Assembly (NCBI RefSeq): GCF_000467125.1
Contig: NZ_BATJ01000005.1
Location: forward strand, 62,001 to 126,000
DNA from: Vibrio proteolyticus NBRC 13287
Lineage (GTDB): Bacteria; Pseudomonadota; Gammaproteobacteria; Enterobacterales; Vibrionaceae
Direction of reading: 5' to 3'
DNA: 64,000 nt
Shown here: piece by piece, positions 57,176 to 64,000 of the stretch
Position numbering within the stretch: the stretch's first letter is position 1
Layout: every line of letters begins with the position of its first letter
Notes under the pieces: model-generated
Databases searched by the model: none
Told to the model about the DNA's origin: nothing
The model's input: the letters and a program-made list of their open reading frames with translations, nothing else
Position numbers and translations under genes: made by a program

Positions 57176-57399
57176 TGGTGAGCTTGATACGTACTATTGA
57201 ATGAGATTATTGTTTGTTGCTACTACGGCTATTTTAGCCTTAGCGCAACTTGATAAATTCAAGGCCAAAAGAGTCGCTATTAGCGGCTCTTAATTATTAT
57301 AGAGTTCTAACTTCTCAAGAATAACATATACGTGCAACTGTTTAATATTGTAACTTTCATGATTTGTAATGTATTATGCCCAACTACACAAACTAAGAA

Positions 57400-57576
57400 A
57401 TGGACACAAGTCGGATATCTATTTCATTAGAAGTCCACTATCGAATTGATTACTATCGTTATCTGCATGAGATTGTTGCTGAAAAACTCCGGCCGATTTC
57501 AGTCAGTGATGAAGCACTGTCGAAAGCTATTTACATTTTCGAAGGTGACTCAGTGACTACCATAGCTTTATCCTAA
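57400..57576 (+). CDS. Small open frame, possible gene remnant
   Basis: 58 codons from ATG 57400 to TAA 57574-57576. The middle (LEVHYRIDYYRYLHEIVAEK, then LRPISVSDEALSKAIYIFEG) has protein-like composition, but no ribosome site precedes the ATG, so it may be a piece of a larger lost gene. Not recognised. Confidence 0.25.
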   Translation: MDTSRISISLEVHYRIDYYRYLHEIVAEKLRPISVSDEALSKAIYIFEGDSVTTIALS

Positions 57577-57642
57577 ACGCTTGACTCAAACAGCTTCTTG
57601 ATAAAAAACCGGAATGTGGAAATGTTTGAAAGGAGAGTTTTG

Positions 57643-57678
57643 ATGGCGGTAAAACATGTGTTGTTTTGTACGCAATAA
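57643..57678 (+). CDS. Micro-ORF with strong ribosome site
   Basis: ATG 57643 lies six bases after AAGGAGAG (57630-57637) and encodes 11 residues (MAVKHVLFCTQ). Either a leader peptide or the surviving start of a lost gene. Confidence 0.2.
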   Translation: MAVKHVLFCTQ

Positions 57679-57798
57679 AGAGGCCACGTCATTTAGCCAA
57701 ATTGTTATAATACAAAAATGGTCCCCTTAGTCGTCACCATTCAGATGAAACTAACATGCACACCTGTCTGCAGTGTTCAATGCAGAGCATTTAAGACG

Positions 57799-57825
57799 AA
57801 AAAAAGCGAGCACTAAGCTCGCTTT
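57799..57825 (-). terminator. Terminator of ackA
   Basis: Leftward: AAAGCGAGC and GCTCGCTTT around a 5-nt loop, followed by a T run, 24 bases after the ackA stop. Confidence 0.88.
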
Positions 57826-57848
57826 CAAACATATGATTTCAATAACTA

Positions 57849-59042
57849 CTACAGCAGTTCAACTGATTGTCGGGCGATAACGTACTCTTCGTTGGTTGGG
57901 ATAACCATCGCCACAGCGCCCAGCAGCTCGGATTGAGCAATAATGCCAGCGCTGCCAAAGCGTGCCTCTTCGTTGCCCTTCTCATCTTCCACAAAGCCCA
58001 ATAGTTTGAGGTTGTTGAGAATTTCGCGGCGAATTGGCAACGAGTTCTCACCGATACCGCCCGTAAAGATGATAGCGTCCAGGCTGTCGAGCGGAATCAG
58101 GTATGAACCAATGTATTTAGCAACACGATACGTGAAGACTTCGAACGCCAGTTTCGCGCCCTCATGTCCCTGCTCCATCGCTTCTAGAATCCCACGTGCA
58201 TCAGACGTCAGGCCCGACACCCCGAGGAAACCTGACTTTTTATTCAGCGCTTCAAACACCTGCTCCTGACTCCAGCCTTTCTTCATCAGAAATTCGATGA
58301 TCCCAGGATCCAGGTCACCAGAGCGAGTCCCCATCATCAAGCCAGCCAGCGGCGTAAAGCCCATCGACGTGTCAACAGACTGGCCATCGCGTATAGCACA
58401 TACCGAGGCGCCATTACCCAAGTGGACAGAAATAAAGTTCGATTCCTCAGCCTTCTTGCCCAACATTTTAGCCGCTTCACGGCTGACGTAATAATGGCTA
58501 GTGCCGTGGAAACCGTATCGGCGGATCCCATACTGTTCATACAGTTCATGCGCAATTGCACCAGTGAACGCCTTGCGAGGCATAGTTTGGTGGAATGCGG
58601 TATCGAACACTGCGAATTGAGGCAGCTCAGGGAACGCCTGCATCGACGCCTGGATACCCTTCGCACCTGCCGGGTTGTGGAGCGGAGCAAGATCAGACAG
58701 GCTCTTAATTTCAGCCAGCACCTTATCATCAATACGAACAGTCGAAGTGAATTTTTCCCCGCCATGAACGATACGGTGACCAACGGCAACTATATCTTTG
58801 CTGAACCCTAATGTGTCCATCAGGTCAACGATTCGGTTAATGGCGTGCTGGTGGTGATTGTCAGGGGCGGTAATCGCCTCTTCGGTTTTGTCACCGTCGT
58901 ATTTCCAACTAATCACCGCTTCTGGCAGACCAAAGCATTCGCCAAGCCCACTGATGATGGCGTCACCGGTTTGAGAATCGATCACTGCGAATTTCAGCGA
59001 AGAGCTACCAGAGTTGATGACCAGCACGAACTTATTAGACAT
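57849..59042 (-). CDS. ackA: Acetate kinase
   Basis: 397 residues. LVINSGSSSLKFAV at the N-terminus, HRIVHGGEKFT (catalytic His), RRYGFHGTSHYYVS and TGGIGENSLPIRR are the ASKHA-fold motifs of AckA. Interconverts acetate plus ATP and acetyl phosphate. No phosphotransacetylase gene is beside it, so this is probably the second, stand-alone copy found on Vibrio chromosome II. An FNR-like site lies about 130 bp upstream. Confidence 0.93.
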   Translation of the reverse strand: MSNKFVLVINSGSSSLKFAVIDSQTGDAIISGLGECFGLPEAVISWKYDGDKTEEAITAPDNHHQHAINRIVDLMDTLGFSKDIVAVGHRIVHGGEKFTSTVRIDDKVLAEIKSLSDLAPLHNPAGAKGIQASMQAFPELPQFAVFDTAFHQTMPRKAFTGAIAHELYEQYGIRRYGFHGTSHYYVSREAAKMLGKKAEESNFISVHLGNGASVCAIRDGQSVDTSMGFTPLAGLMMGTRSGDLDPGIIEFLMKKGWSQEQVFEALNKKSGFLGVSGLTSDARGILEAMEQGHEGAKLAFEVFTYRVAKYIGSYLIPLDSLDAIIFTGGIGENSLPIRREILNNLKLLGFVEDEKGNEEARFGSAGIIAQSELLGAVAMVIPTNEEYVIARQSVELL

Positions 59043-59171
59043 GAATTATGTATCCTGTTTCAGACTGAGGGTCGAAGTGTTTCACTTCTTGTTTGTATTG
59101 ATCCATTATTCAATAATTTTTGAATCTTTCAACTTTGTTTTAATTTTTATTTTCTCTCAAACGAAATTTTC

Positions 59172-59185
59172 TTGATCTACAGCAA
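59172..59185. promoter_or_regulatory. FNR-like site upstream of ackA
   Basis: TTGATCTACAGCAA matches TTGAT-N4-ATCAA with one mismatch. It is 130-143 bp before the ackA start, a reasonable place for an anaerobic activator given the unknown transcription start. Confidence 0.5.
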
Positions 59186-59290
59186 GCAGCGATTTTTTTT
59201 ATCCAATGAAATATATCGGTGATCACAACGAATGCCCGAACGGTATGCCCGGAGTGGCAACAAAAAACGTATCGTTACCACCCCGTTTGA

Positions 59291-59575
59291 TTAGTCCCAG
59301 ATCAGCACTATGGTTTCACGCCGGGCAAACATTTCCATGTGCTGCTCAAGCACCTGTTTGAGCATTGCCAGTTGCTTGTCGTCTTCCGCTTCACAAAAAA
59401 TACTCAGCGTGCTGCGCTTCTCATCGACTTCCATTCTGGCCGTACCAACCGGGAAATGAACTATGCCCTGCCATTCGTCCCATTGTGCATGCACTTTACG
59501 TGCAAAATGGCGACACAACACCACCAAATACTTACTGACATGTTCAGAGTGAACGTGAGTTTTTGCATGTAACAT
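59291..59575 (-). CDS. DUF2218 protein
   Basis: 94 residues from ATG 59575 (GGAG eight bases upstream); an in-frame ATG at 59629 falls in a hairpin. KTHVHSEHVSKYLVVLCRHFARKVHAQWDEWQGIVHFPVG is the DUF2218 core with several histidines and one cysteine that could bind metal. Such genes often sit beside siderophore receptors, as here. Role unknown; intracellular iron or siderophore handling is an inference. Confidence 0.78.
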   Translation of the reverse strand: MLHAKTHVHSEHVSKYLVVLCRHFARKVHAQWDEWQGIVHFPVGTARMEVDEKRSTLSIFCEAEDDKQLAMLKQVLEQHMEMFARRETIVLIWD

Positions 59576-59604
59576 GATTTTCTCCAAATGCGGTAGCTCA
59601 ACGC

Positions 59605-59633
59605 CAAAAGGCTTGCCAAAAAATGGCAAGCCT
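59605..59633 (-). terminator. Hairpin between receptor and DUF2218 genes
   Basis: AGGCTTGCC (59609-59617) and GGCAAGCCT (59625-59633) form a perfect 9-bp stem; leftward it is followed by TTTTGG. Likely a partial terminator that lowers DUF2218 expression relative to the receptor. Confidence 0.65.
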
Positions 59634-59650
59634 GAGCCGAAAAAGGATGA

Positions 59651-61642
59651 TTAGAACTGATAAGCCGCTGAGAGCTTGACGTTACGTCCCGGTTCGTAGT
59701 CGTCGGTATTAAGACCACGCGCCAGGCCCGTCCGCGAAGCATGTGACACATAGGCCTCGTCAAAAATATTGTCGATTCCAAAAGTGACAGACAAGTTCTG
59801 CGCTTGTGAAGGCAACCATTGTACATACAGGTTGTGGACATTGTAGCCGTCTTTGTCTGCGGTTCCTTCCAAAACGTTGTCTTCATCCAGCACCACAATT
59901 GAGGTCCAGCCGAAAATGGTATCAATCGAATCCGCCTGATAATCCAGTGTCAGCGCAATGGAGTCGCCCATGTCTGAACTGCGTTCATTCTCCAGAACCG
60001 GACCGCCATTGGTTTTGTCTTTGTTATCCGACTTGGCATAAGAAAGCTTCGAATTAAACTGTTTATATCCATAAGAAGCACTGAACTCAAAGCCTTTGTA
60101 CTCTGCATCCCCTTGGTTGACTATAGTGTAACCAGCCCCGTTCCATTCCTCAGCGTGATAATCGTCAATGTCCGTTCTGAACAGCGTCAGACTAGAACTG
60201 ATGAAGTGATCATCAATACGTTTGTTAAAGCGCACACCGCCTTGCGTATTCAAACCGGTTTCCGCTTTGATGTTGTCATCCAGATAGGTCGTGGTCTGAT
60301 AACGGACAAAGGTTTCCAGTAATTCCGGACCTTTAAACAAGCTGCGCGTGCTGGCAAATAAGGTCCAGTCTGAGTTGATATTCCATTCTGTCGCCAGCGC
60401 CCAGGTCATATCGTCGAAACTGTCTGTGCCCGTTTCGGCTTCACGTTTGTAGTCGTCAAAACGCAAGCCCGCTGTCACGCTCCAGTTGTCCAGCAGATAC
60501 ACTTTGTCTTCGACAAACACCGCCGTCGAAATTGCGCTCTCATCCATGTATTTCTTGCCACCGTATTTACTGGTGCTGTTTTTGTTCATGTAATCCAGGC
60601 CATATGTCACGTGGTTACTCAGGCCAATAAGGCTAACATCCGAATGGAACGTCGCGTTAACCCCGGTATTGCGGTTGGTGGCGGTGTTGCGCGACGCACG
60701 CCCCATGCGTTCCCAACCCGTTTTGCTCTCATCACGATCGATTTCGGTTTGACTGCTGTACACCACCACTTTGCCATTGTGATGTTGCTTATTAAGCGCA
60801 TAACTTAAAGTGACCGTGTCACGGTCATAATCGGTGGGAATCAGCAATTCACCGCTGAGTCCTTCGTTTGCACCACCGTTCATGTCCGGACGCGGGCTGT
60901 AATCACCGCTGTCGCGATAAAGGTCATAGGAGAGTTCAAAACGGTGGTCCATTGAAGGTTCAAACCCGATTTTGCCGAGAATGTTGTATACATCACCAGC
61001 TGCACCGAAGGTCTCTTCACCATTGCCATCTTTAAAGTTTTTATGTTCAACGTAATGACCATAAATCATGGCGTCGACGCGGTCGCTTAACTGGCCAAAG
61101 GCCGTTAGCGATCCCTGTTGGTTGTCATTGGTTGCGTAACCACCAAACACCCGGGCACCAAAACGTTCGTTGTATCGCAACAAATCCTTGGCATTTTTGG
61201 TTTCGAAATAGACCGCCCCGCCCAGGCCATTCTGAGTCACGGAGTTGTTGCCAACTTCAACATCGACCGATTTGAGAATGTCCGGATTGAGCGTCAGGTT
61301 GCCAATATGATGAAACATATTGGCATGTTGAGATGCCCCATCAAGACGAATATCCAAGTCGGTTTCCCCTAAACCACGAATGTTAATTCGTTGGTTGACC
61401 GAGTGAGTACCACCGACATCAACCCCGGGAATATCGCGTAACAAGTCAGACATGTGATCCGCTTGTTTTACCGACATATCTTCCGCCCCCAGTGACTCTG
61501 AGTTACTCGAGACTTTGGTTCCCCATACAACGACTTCATCAAACTGAGTGTTTTCCTCTGCAACAGCCGGAGCCGCCAACATCATGCTGATCACTAAACC
61601 CAGTAAGGTTCTTTTATGAGGTGTAGTTTTAACCCTTTTCAT
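59651..61642 (-). CDS. vctA: TonB-dependent ferric-siderophore receptor (VctA/DesA-like)
   Basis: 663 residues from ATG 61642 (GTGGGA upstream; ATG 61681 would give no proper signal). Signal peptide 1-28 (AAPAVAEE). TonB box region FDEVVVWGT, then the plug (SDLLRDIPGVDVGGTHSVNQRINIRG, GLGGAVYFETKNA) and a beta barrel ending with aromatic F (LSAAYQF). It imports a ferric catechol or hydroxamate siderophore through the outer membrane. Order and AraC neighbour match V. cholerae vctA and also recall V. vulnificus desA; the ligand stays open. Fur-like box upstream. Confidence 0.85.
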   Translation of the reverse strand: MKRVKTTPHKRTLLGLVISMMLAAPAVAEENTQFDEVVVWGTKVSSNSESLGAEDMSVKQADHMSDLLRDIPGVDVGGTHSVNQRINIRGLGETDLDIRLDGASQHANMFHHIGNLTLNPDILKSVDVEVGNNSVTQNGLGGAVYFETKNAKDLLRYNERFGARVFGGYATNDNQQGSLTAFGQLSDRVDAMIYGHYVEHKNFKDGNGEETFGAAGDVYNILGKIGFEPSMDHRFELSYDLYRDSGDYSPRPDMNGGANEGLSGELLIPTDYDRDTVTLSYALNKQHHNGKVVVYSSQTEIDRDESKTGWERMGRASRNTATNRNTGVNATFHSDVSLIGLSNHVTYGLDYMNKNSTSKYGGKKYMDESAISTAVFVEDKVYLLDNWSVTAGLRFDDYKREAETGTDSFDDMTWALATEWNINSDWTLFASTRSLFKGPELLETFVRYQTTTYLDDNIKAETGLNTQGGVRFNKRIDDHFISSSLTLFRTDIDDYHAEEWNGAGYTIVNQGDAEYKGFEFSASYGYKQFNSKLSYAKSDNKDKTNGGPVLENERSSDMGDSIALTLDYQADSIDTIFGWTSIVVLDEDNVLEGTADKDGYNVHNLYVQWLPSQAQNLSVTFGIDNIFDEAYVSHASRTGLARGLNTDDYEPGRNVKLSAAYQF

Positions 61643-61661
61643 GAAATTTATCCCACAAATA

Positions 61662-61690
61662 CAAATGATAACAATTCGCAATTATGATAA
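61662..61690. promoter_or_regulatory. Predicted Fur box between receptor and AraC genes
   Basis: AAATGATAACAATT followed by CGCAATTATGATAA (61663-61690) gives overlapping copies of the AT-rich Fur pattern (GATAATGATAATCATTATC-like), close before the receptor start at 61642. Confidence 0.6.
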
Positions 61691-61761
61691 GTTTCATTAC
61701 TATTAACGGGAAGATGAATAGGTTATGCGAGATCGCATAGCTGTTATGAAGAAAGCGCAAT

Positions 61762-62733
61762 ATGACCAATAGTGAAGTTCGCGGTACTAGACTGCATAAG
61801 ATCGCCTTGACCAAAAAAGTCCACCATGACGAAAAACAGCTGATCGTCAGTCAGTCGGCCAATGGCAGTAATCCCATTGCTGAAGGGCACTTCTTCTCTT
61901 ATCAATGCGACCAGGCCTTCGCGTTACATGGTGGTAACAGCTATGAACTGATGAACTCTCAGGTGGTTTCCACGGCACCACCGGCTGTGATTGTCACCCT
62001 GTTGTTGGAGGGTAAGCTCGATTTCGGTTACGACGATCTGGCATTCAAACTGGAAGCGGATCAGCGACCGCAAGGCGTTATGGTCAACCTGGCTAAAGCC
62101 GCGAATTTTCGCCGGGCACTGCAGGCCAACGTCCATGTCGTCAAAGTGAATATGATGTTTCATCCTCACTGGATTCAGACCAAACTTGGCCTTCCATGCG
62201 GCATGGACTGTTTCCTTGAGCATCACAAAAATCATCTGAATATTCGCATGACACCAGAAATCATCCGGCTTGCAGGAGAGCTGATTGCTCTGCCCTCACC
62301 GAAAAGTTTTATTGAGCGTATGAAGATGGAGAGCCTCACTTATCAGCTCATGGCGCATATTTGCCAGCAATCCGAAGCCGGAACAATCCATCAGTGTCAC
62401 TGCGCACAAACGGCAAATCAGTATGGCGAGCTTGAAGACATGATCAGTTACATCGAAACACACCTGAGTGCCCCCCTCAATCTGGAACAACTGGCGCAGC
62501 AGTTTTCGATGAGCGTATCGAATCTGCAACGTCGCTTTAAGCAACAACTCGGTATGACAGTGAATCTGTATATTCGTCAGCGGCGGCTGGAGATCGCCAA
62601 GCAGCATCTGGAAAGTGGTTTGGTCACGATCACCGAAGCGGCCTACGATGCGGGCTACCAGCACCCGTCCAACTTTACCATCGCCTTTAAAAAAGCATTT
62701 GGACAGCCACCCACGGCTTTTGTAAAACTTTGA
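61762..62733 (+). CDS. AraC-family regulator of the siderophore locus
   Basis: 323 residues. The last 100 hold the two helix-turn-helix modules (LEQLAQQFSMSVSNLQRRFKQQLG and ITEAAYDAGYQHPSNFTIAFKKAFG). The N-terminal part is a sensor domain with cysteines and histidines (HQCHCAQT near residue 212). Divergent from the receptor gene, so it most likely activates it when the ferric siderophore is present, like DesR, PchR or the VctA neighbour regulator. Confidence 0.85.
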   Translation: MTNSEVRGTRLHKIALTKKVHHDEKQLIVSQSANGSNPIAEGHFFSYQCDQAFALHGGNSYELMNSQVVSTAPPAVIVTLLLEGKLDFGYDDLAFKLEADQRPQGVMVNLAKAANFRRALQANVHVVKVNMMFHPHWIQTKLGLPCGMDCFLEHHKNHLNIRMTPEIIRLAGELIALPSPKSFIERMKMESLTYQLMAHICQQSEAGTIHQCHCAQTANQYGELEDMISYIETHLSAPLNLEQLAQQFSMSVSNLQRRFKQQLGMTVNLYIRQRRLEIAKQHLESGLVTITEAAYDAGYQHPSNFTIAFKKAFGQPPTAFVKL

Positions 62734-62788
62734 ACTCTTAGCACGGCAGGAGTAGAATCGGGGCAGATATCGCATTGCGGAGAGCAGT

Positions 62789-63175
62789 ATGAACATTGGG
62801 GAAGTCGCCAAACTGACCGGTTTATCCAGTAAATCGATTCGTCTTTACGAAGAAAAAGGCTTAATCGCGCCACCACTTCGCAGTGAGTCTGGTTATCGTG
62901 AATACTCCAAACTGCAAATTCAGCAGCTCAACCTGATTTCACGCGCGAAAAACGCCGGCTTTTCATTGGCAGAGTGTAAAGACTTCGTGCACCTGGCCGA
63001 AGACCCACATCGACAAAGTCGTGATGTGAAAAGCCGGACCGAAGAAAAGCTCAAAGAAATCGAAGTGAAAATCCGCGAATTAACGGAAATTAAAAAACAA
63101 CTCAAAAACTGGGTATCCGCTTGCCCGGGCGATTCAGGCAGCCAGTGCCCGATTATTGAAGACCTGACCAAATAA
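62789..63175 (+). CDS. cueR: CueR, copper-responsive MerR-family regulator
   Basis: 128 residues. Winged helix NIGEVAKLTGLSSKSIRLYEEKGLI; dimer helix to about 108; metal loop ACPGDSGSQCPII with the two cysteines of CueR spaced as in E. coli (C112, C120). It senses monovalent copper and activates copA or cueO type promoters; neither target is near. GGAG ribosome site. It lies between the AraC gene and the ABC transporter of the siderophore locus, an unexpected place. Confidence 0.9.
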   Translation: MNIGEVAKLTGLSSKSIRLYEEKGLIAPPLRSESGYREYSKLQIQQLNLISRAKNAGFSLAECKDFVHLAEDPHRQSRDVKSRTEEKLKEIEVKIRELTEIKKQLKNWVSACPGDSGSQCPIIEDLTK

Positions 63176-63176
63176 A

Positions 63177-63209
63177 GCAAAACAGCCGCTCAATGAGCGG
63201 CTGTTTTTC
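63177..63209. terminator. Bidirectional terminator between cueR and vctC
   Basis: AACAGCCGCTCA (63181-63192) and TGAGCGGCTGTT (63194-63205) form a long stem with A and T runs on both sides. Confidence 0.92.
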
Positions 63210-63210
63210 G

Positions 63211-63966
63211 TTAATGGTAAGTACACATACGTTTACCGTCCAGCTCTAAAACATTGAACGGCGTTTCGTAGATGTCACTGAGCACCTTCTCGTCAATCAC
63301 CTCGTCTACACGTCCACCAGCCACCACTTTGCCGTGTTTCAGTGCCAGAATGATGTCTGAGTAACAAGAAGCAAAGTTGATATCGTGAATCACAACCACT
63401 ACGGCTTTGTTCATCTCGTGCGCCAAACGCTGAATGGTGCGCATGATCTGGAGCGAGTGTTTGATATCGAGATTGTTCAGCGGCTCATCGAGGAAAACGT
63501 AGTCAGTGTCCTGAGCAATCACCATCGCAATGAACGCCATTTGTCGCTGGCCGCCACTCAACTCATCCAGGTACTTGTGTTGAATGGCTTGCAGATCCAG
63601 ATACGCGATTGCCTGTTCGATGATAGATTCATCCTCTGCGGTCAGTTTGCCTTTCGAATATGGGAAACGCCCAAACGAGACCATTTCCCTCACAGTAAAA
63701 CGCATGGTAATGGTATTGGCCTGGCGTAGCACCGACAGCCGTTTTGCCAACGCCTGGGTGTTCCACTCCGCCAGCTCTTTGCCGTCGATCACCACCGACC
63801 CCGCATCTCGGGGAAGCAGTCGGCTCGCCATAGACAATAAGGTACTTTTTCCGGCTCCATTCGGGCCGATAATAGAGGTAACTTTGCCTTTTTCAAAGTT
63901 AGCGCTGGCCTCACTCACCACCGCTTGTTGACCAAACATTTTGGTCAGTTTTTCCAGTTTAATCAT
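63211..63966 (-). CDS. vctC: Iron-siderophore ABC transporter ATP-binding protein
   Basis: 251 residues. Walker A GPNGAGKST near residue 35, signature LSGGQRQMAFIAMVIAQ near 140, Walker B YVFLDEP, H-loop VVVIHDINFA. FecE/VctC type, used for import of ferric siderophores from the periplasm. ATG 63966 starts two bases after the stop of the upstream permease gene. Substrate expected to match the TonB receptor at 59651. Confidence 0.87.
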   Translation of the reverse strand: MIKLEKLTKMFGQQAVVSEASANFEKGKVTSIIGPNGAGKSTLLSMASRLLPRDAGSVVIDGKELAEWNTQALAKRLSVLRQANTITMRFTVREMVSFGRFPYSKGKLTAEDESIIEQAIAYLDLQAIQHKYLDELSGGQRQMAFIAMVIAQDTDYVFLDEPLNNLDIKHSLQIMRTIQRLAHEMNKAVVVVIHDINFASCYSDIILALKHGKVVAGGRVDEVIDEKVLSDIYETPFNVLELDGKRMCTYH

Positions 63967-63968
63967 AA

Positions 63969-64000
63969 CTATAAAATTTTATTGCGGATCAGCATCGATA
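63969..64000 (-). CDS. vctG: C-terminal end of an iron-siderophore ABC permease (partial)
   Basis: The last codons read MLIRNKIL then TAG (63971-63969), a common ending of FecCD-type iron permeases. Only this tip is inside the window. It ends two bases before vctC. Confidence 0.55.
   Translation of the reverse strand, partial: SMLIRNKIL

Larger units (their letters stand above)
57176..57798. other. Gene-poor AT-rich region with remnants
   Basis: About 620 bp. AAGAGTCGC and GCGGCTCTT (57269-57291) form a terminator-like stem after the propeller gene. Two small frames are listed separately. TTGTTATAATAC near 57705 contains a perfect TATAAT. No intact mobile element. Confidence 0.45.

Noticed and set aside
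55784..57800. Integron cassette with VCR/attC sites
   Set aside because: No attC-like core or its complementary arms could be seen on either side of the propeller gene.

Overview
The window looks like a piece of a Vibrionaceae genome, most likely the second chromosome of a Vibrio. Base composition is around 50% GC by eye, which would fit the V. fluvialis/V. furnissii group, but I cannot prove the species. Vibrio markers are the chemoreceptor plus broad-specificity racemase pair, the chromosomal qnr, and the order ackA, DUF2218, TonB receptor, AraC regulator, vctC at the right end, which recalls the vct locus of V. cholerae chromosome II. No tRNA, rRNA, CRISPR array or intact insertion sequence was seen.

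Left edge (1-1.8 kb): the end of a nuclease-plus-NTPase gene of defence-system type. It is cut by the window edge and broken by an apparent one-base frameshift, with three perfect inverted repeats just upstream of it. Polyamine block (2.1-12.7 kb): a seven-gene leftward operon (glutamylpolyamine synthetase, polyamine aminotransferase, ABC transporter potF-potG-potH-potI, puuR regulator) faces a rightward puuA-puuB pair across a 393-bp divergent promoter region. Together they import putrescine or spermidine, gamma-glutamylate it and oxidise it. The aldehyde dehydrogenase and the gamma-glutamyl hydrolase are not in the window.

Branched-chain amino acid block (13.4-20.3 kb and 26.7-39.8 kb): bkdA1-bkdA2-bkdB (the 2-oxoacid dehydrogenase without its E3), etfB-etfA, ETF:ubiquinone oxidoreductase, a seven-gene valine/isoleucine operon (ivdA-G order), and a leucine operon (liuR-liuA-liuB-liuC-liuE). 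ACGT-(TT/AA)-ACGT palindromes in front of both the liu/ivd and the etf promoters point to one LiuR regulon. The biotin-carrying subunit gene liuD is missing between liuC and liuE. Between the two halves lie a YghU-type glutathione transferase, a degenerate EAL-CBS protein and several small housekeeping or stress genes.

Middle (39.8-49.1 kb): an M20 peptidase, an RNA cyclic phosphodiesterase, qnr, a DJ-1/PfpI protein, an MsrA-like protein, a hotdog thioesterase, and an operon for a molybdenum hydroxylase (iorA-iorB-xdhC-mocA-like). Then come a methyl-accepting chemotaxis protein and a periplasmic amino-acid racemase. From about 53 to 57.8 kb the sequence is AT-rich and carries unfamiliar secreted proteins and gene remnants. 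Right end (57.8-64 kb): acetate kinase, then a ferric-siderophore locus (DUF2218 protein, TonB receptor, AraC regulator, ABC ATPase and the tip of a permease) with a cueR copper regulator lying between the AraC gene and the transporter.
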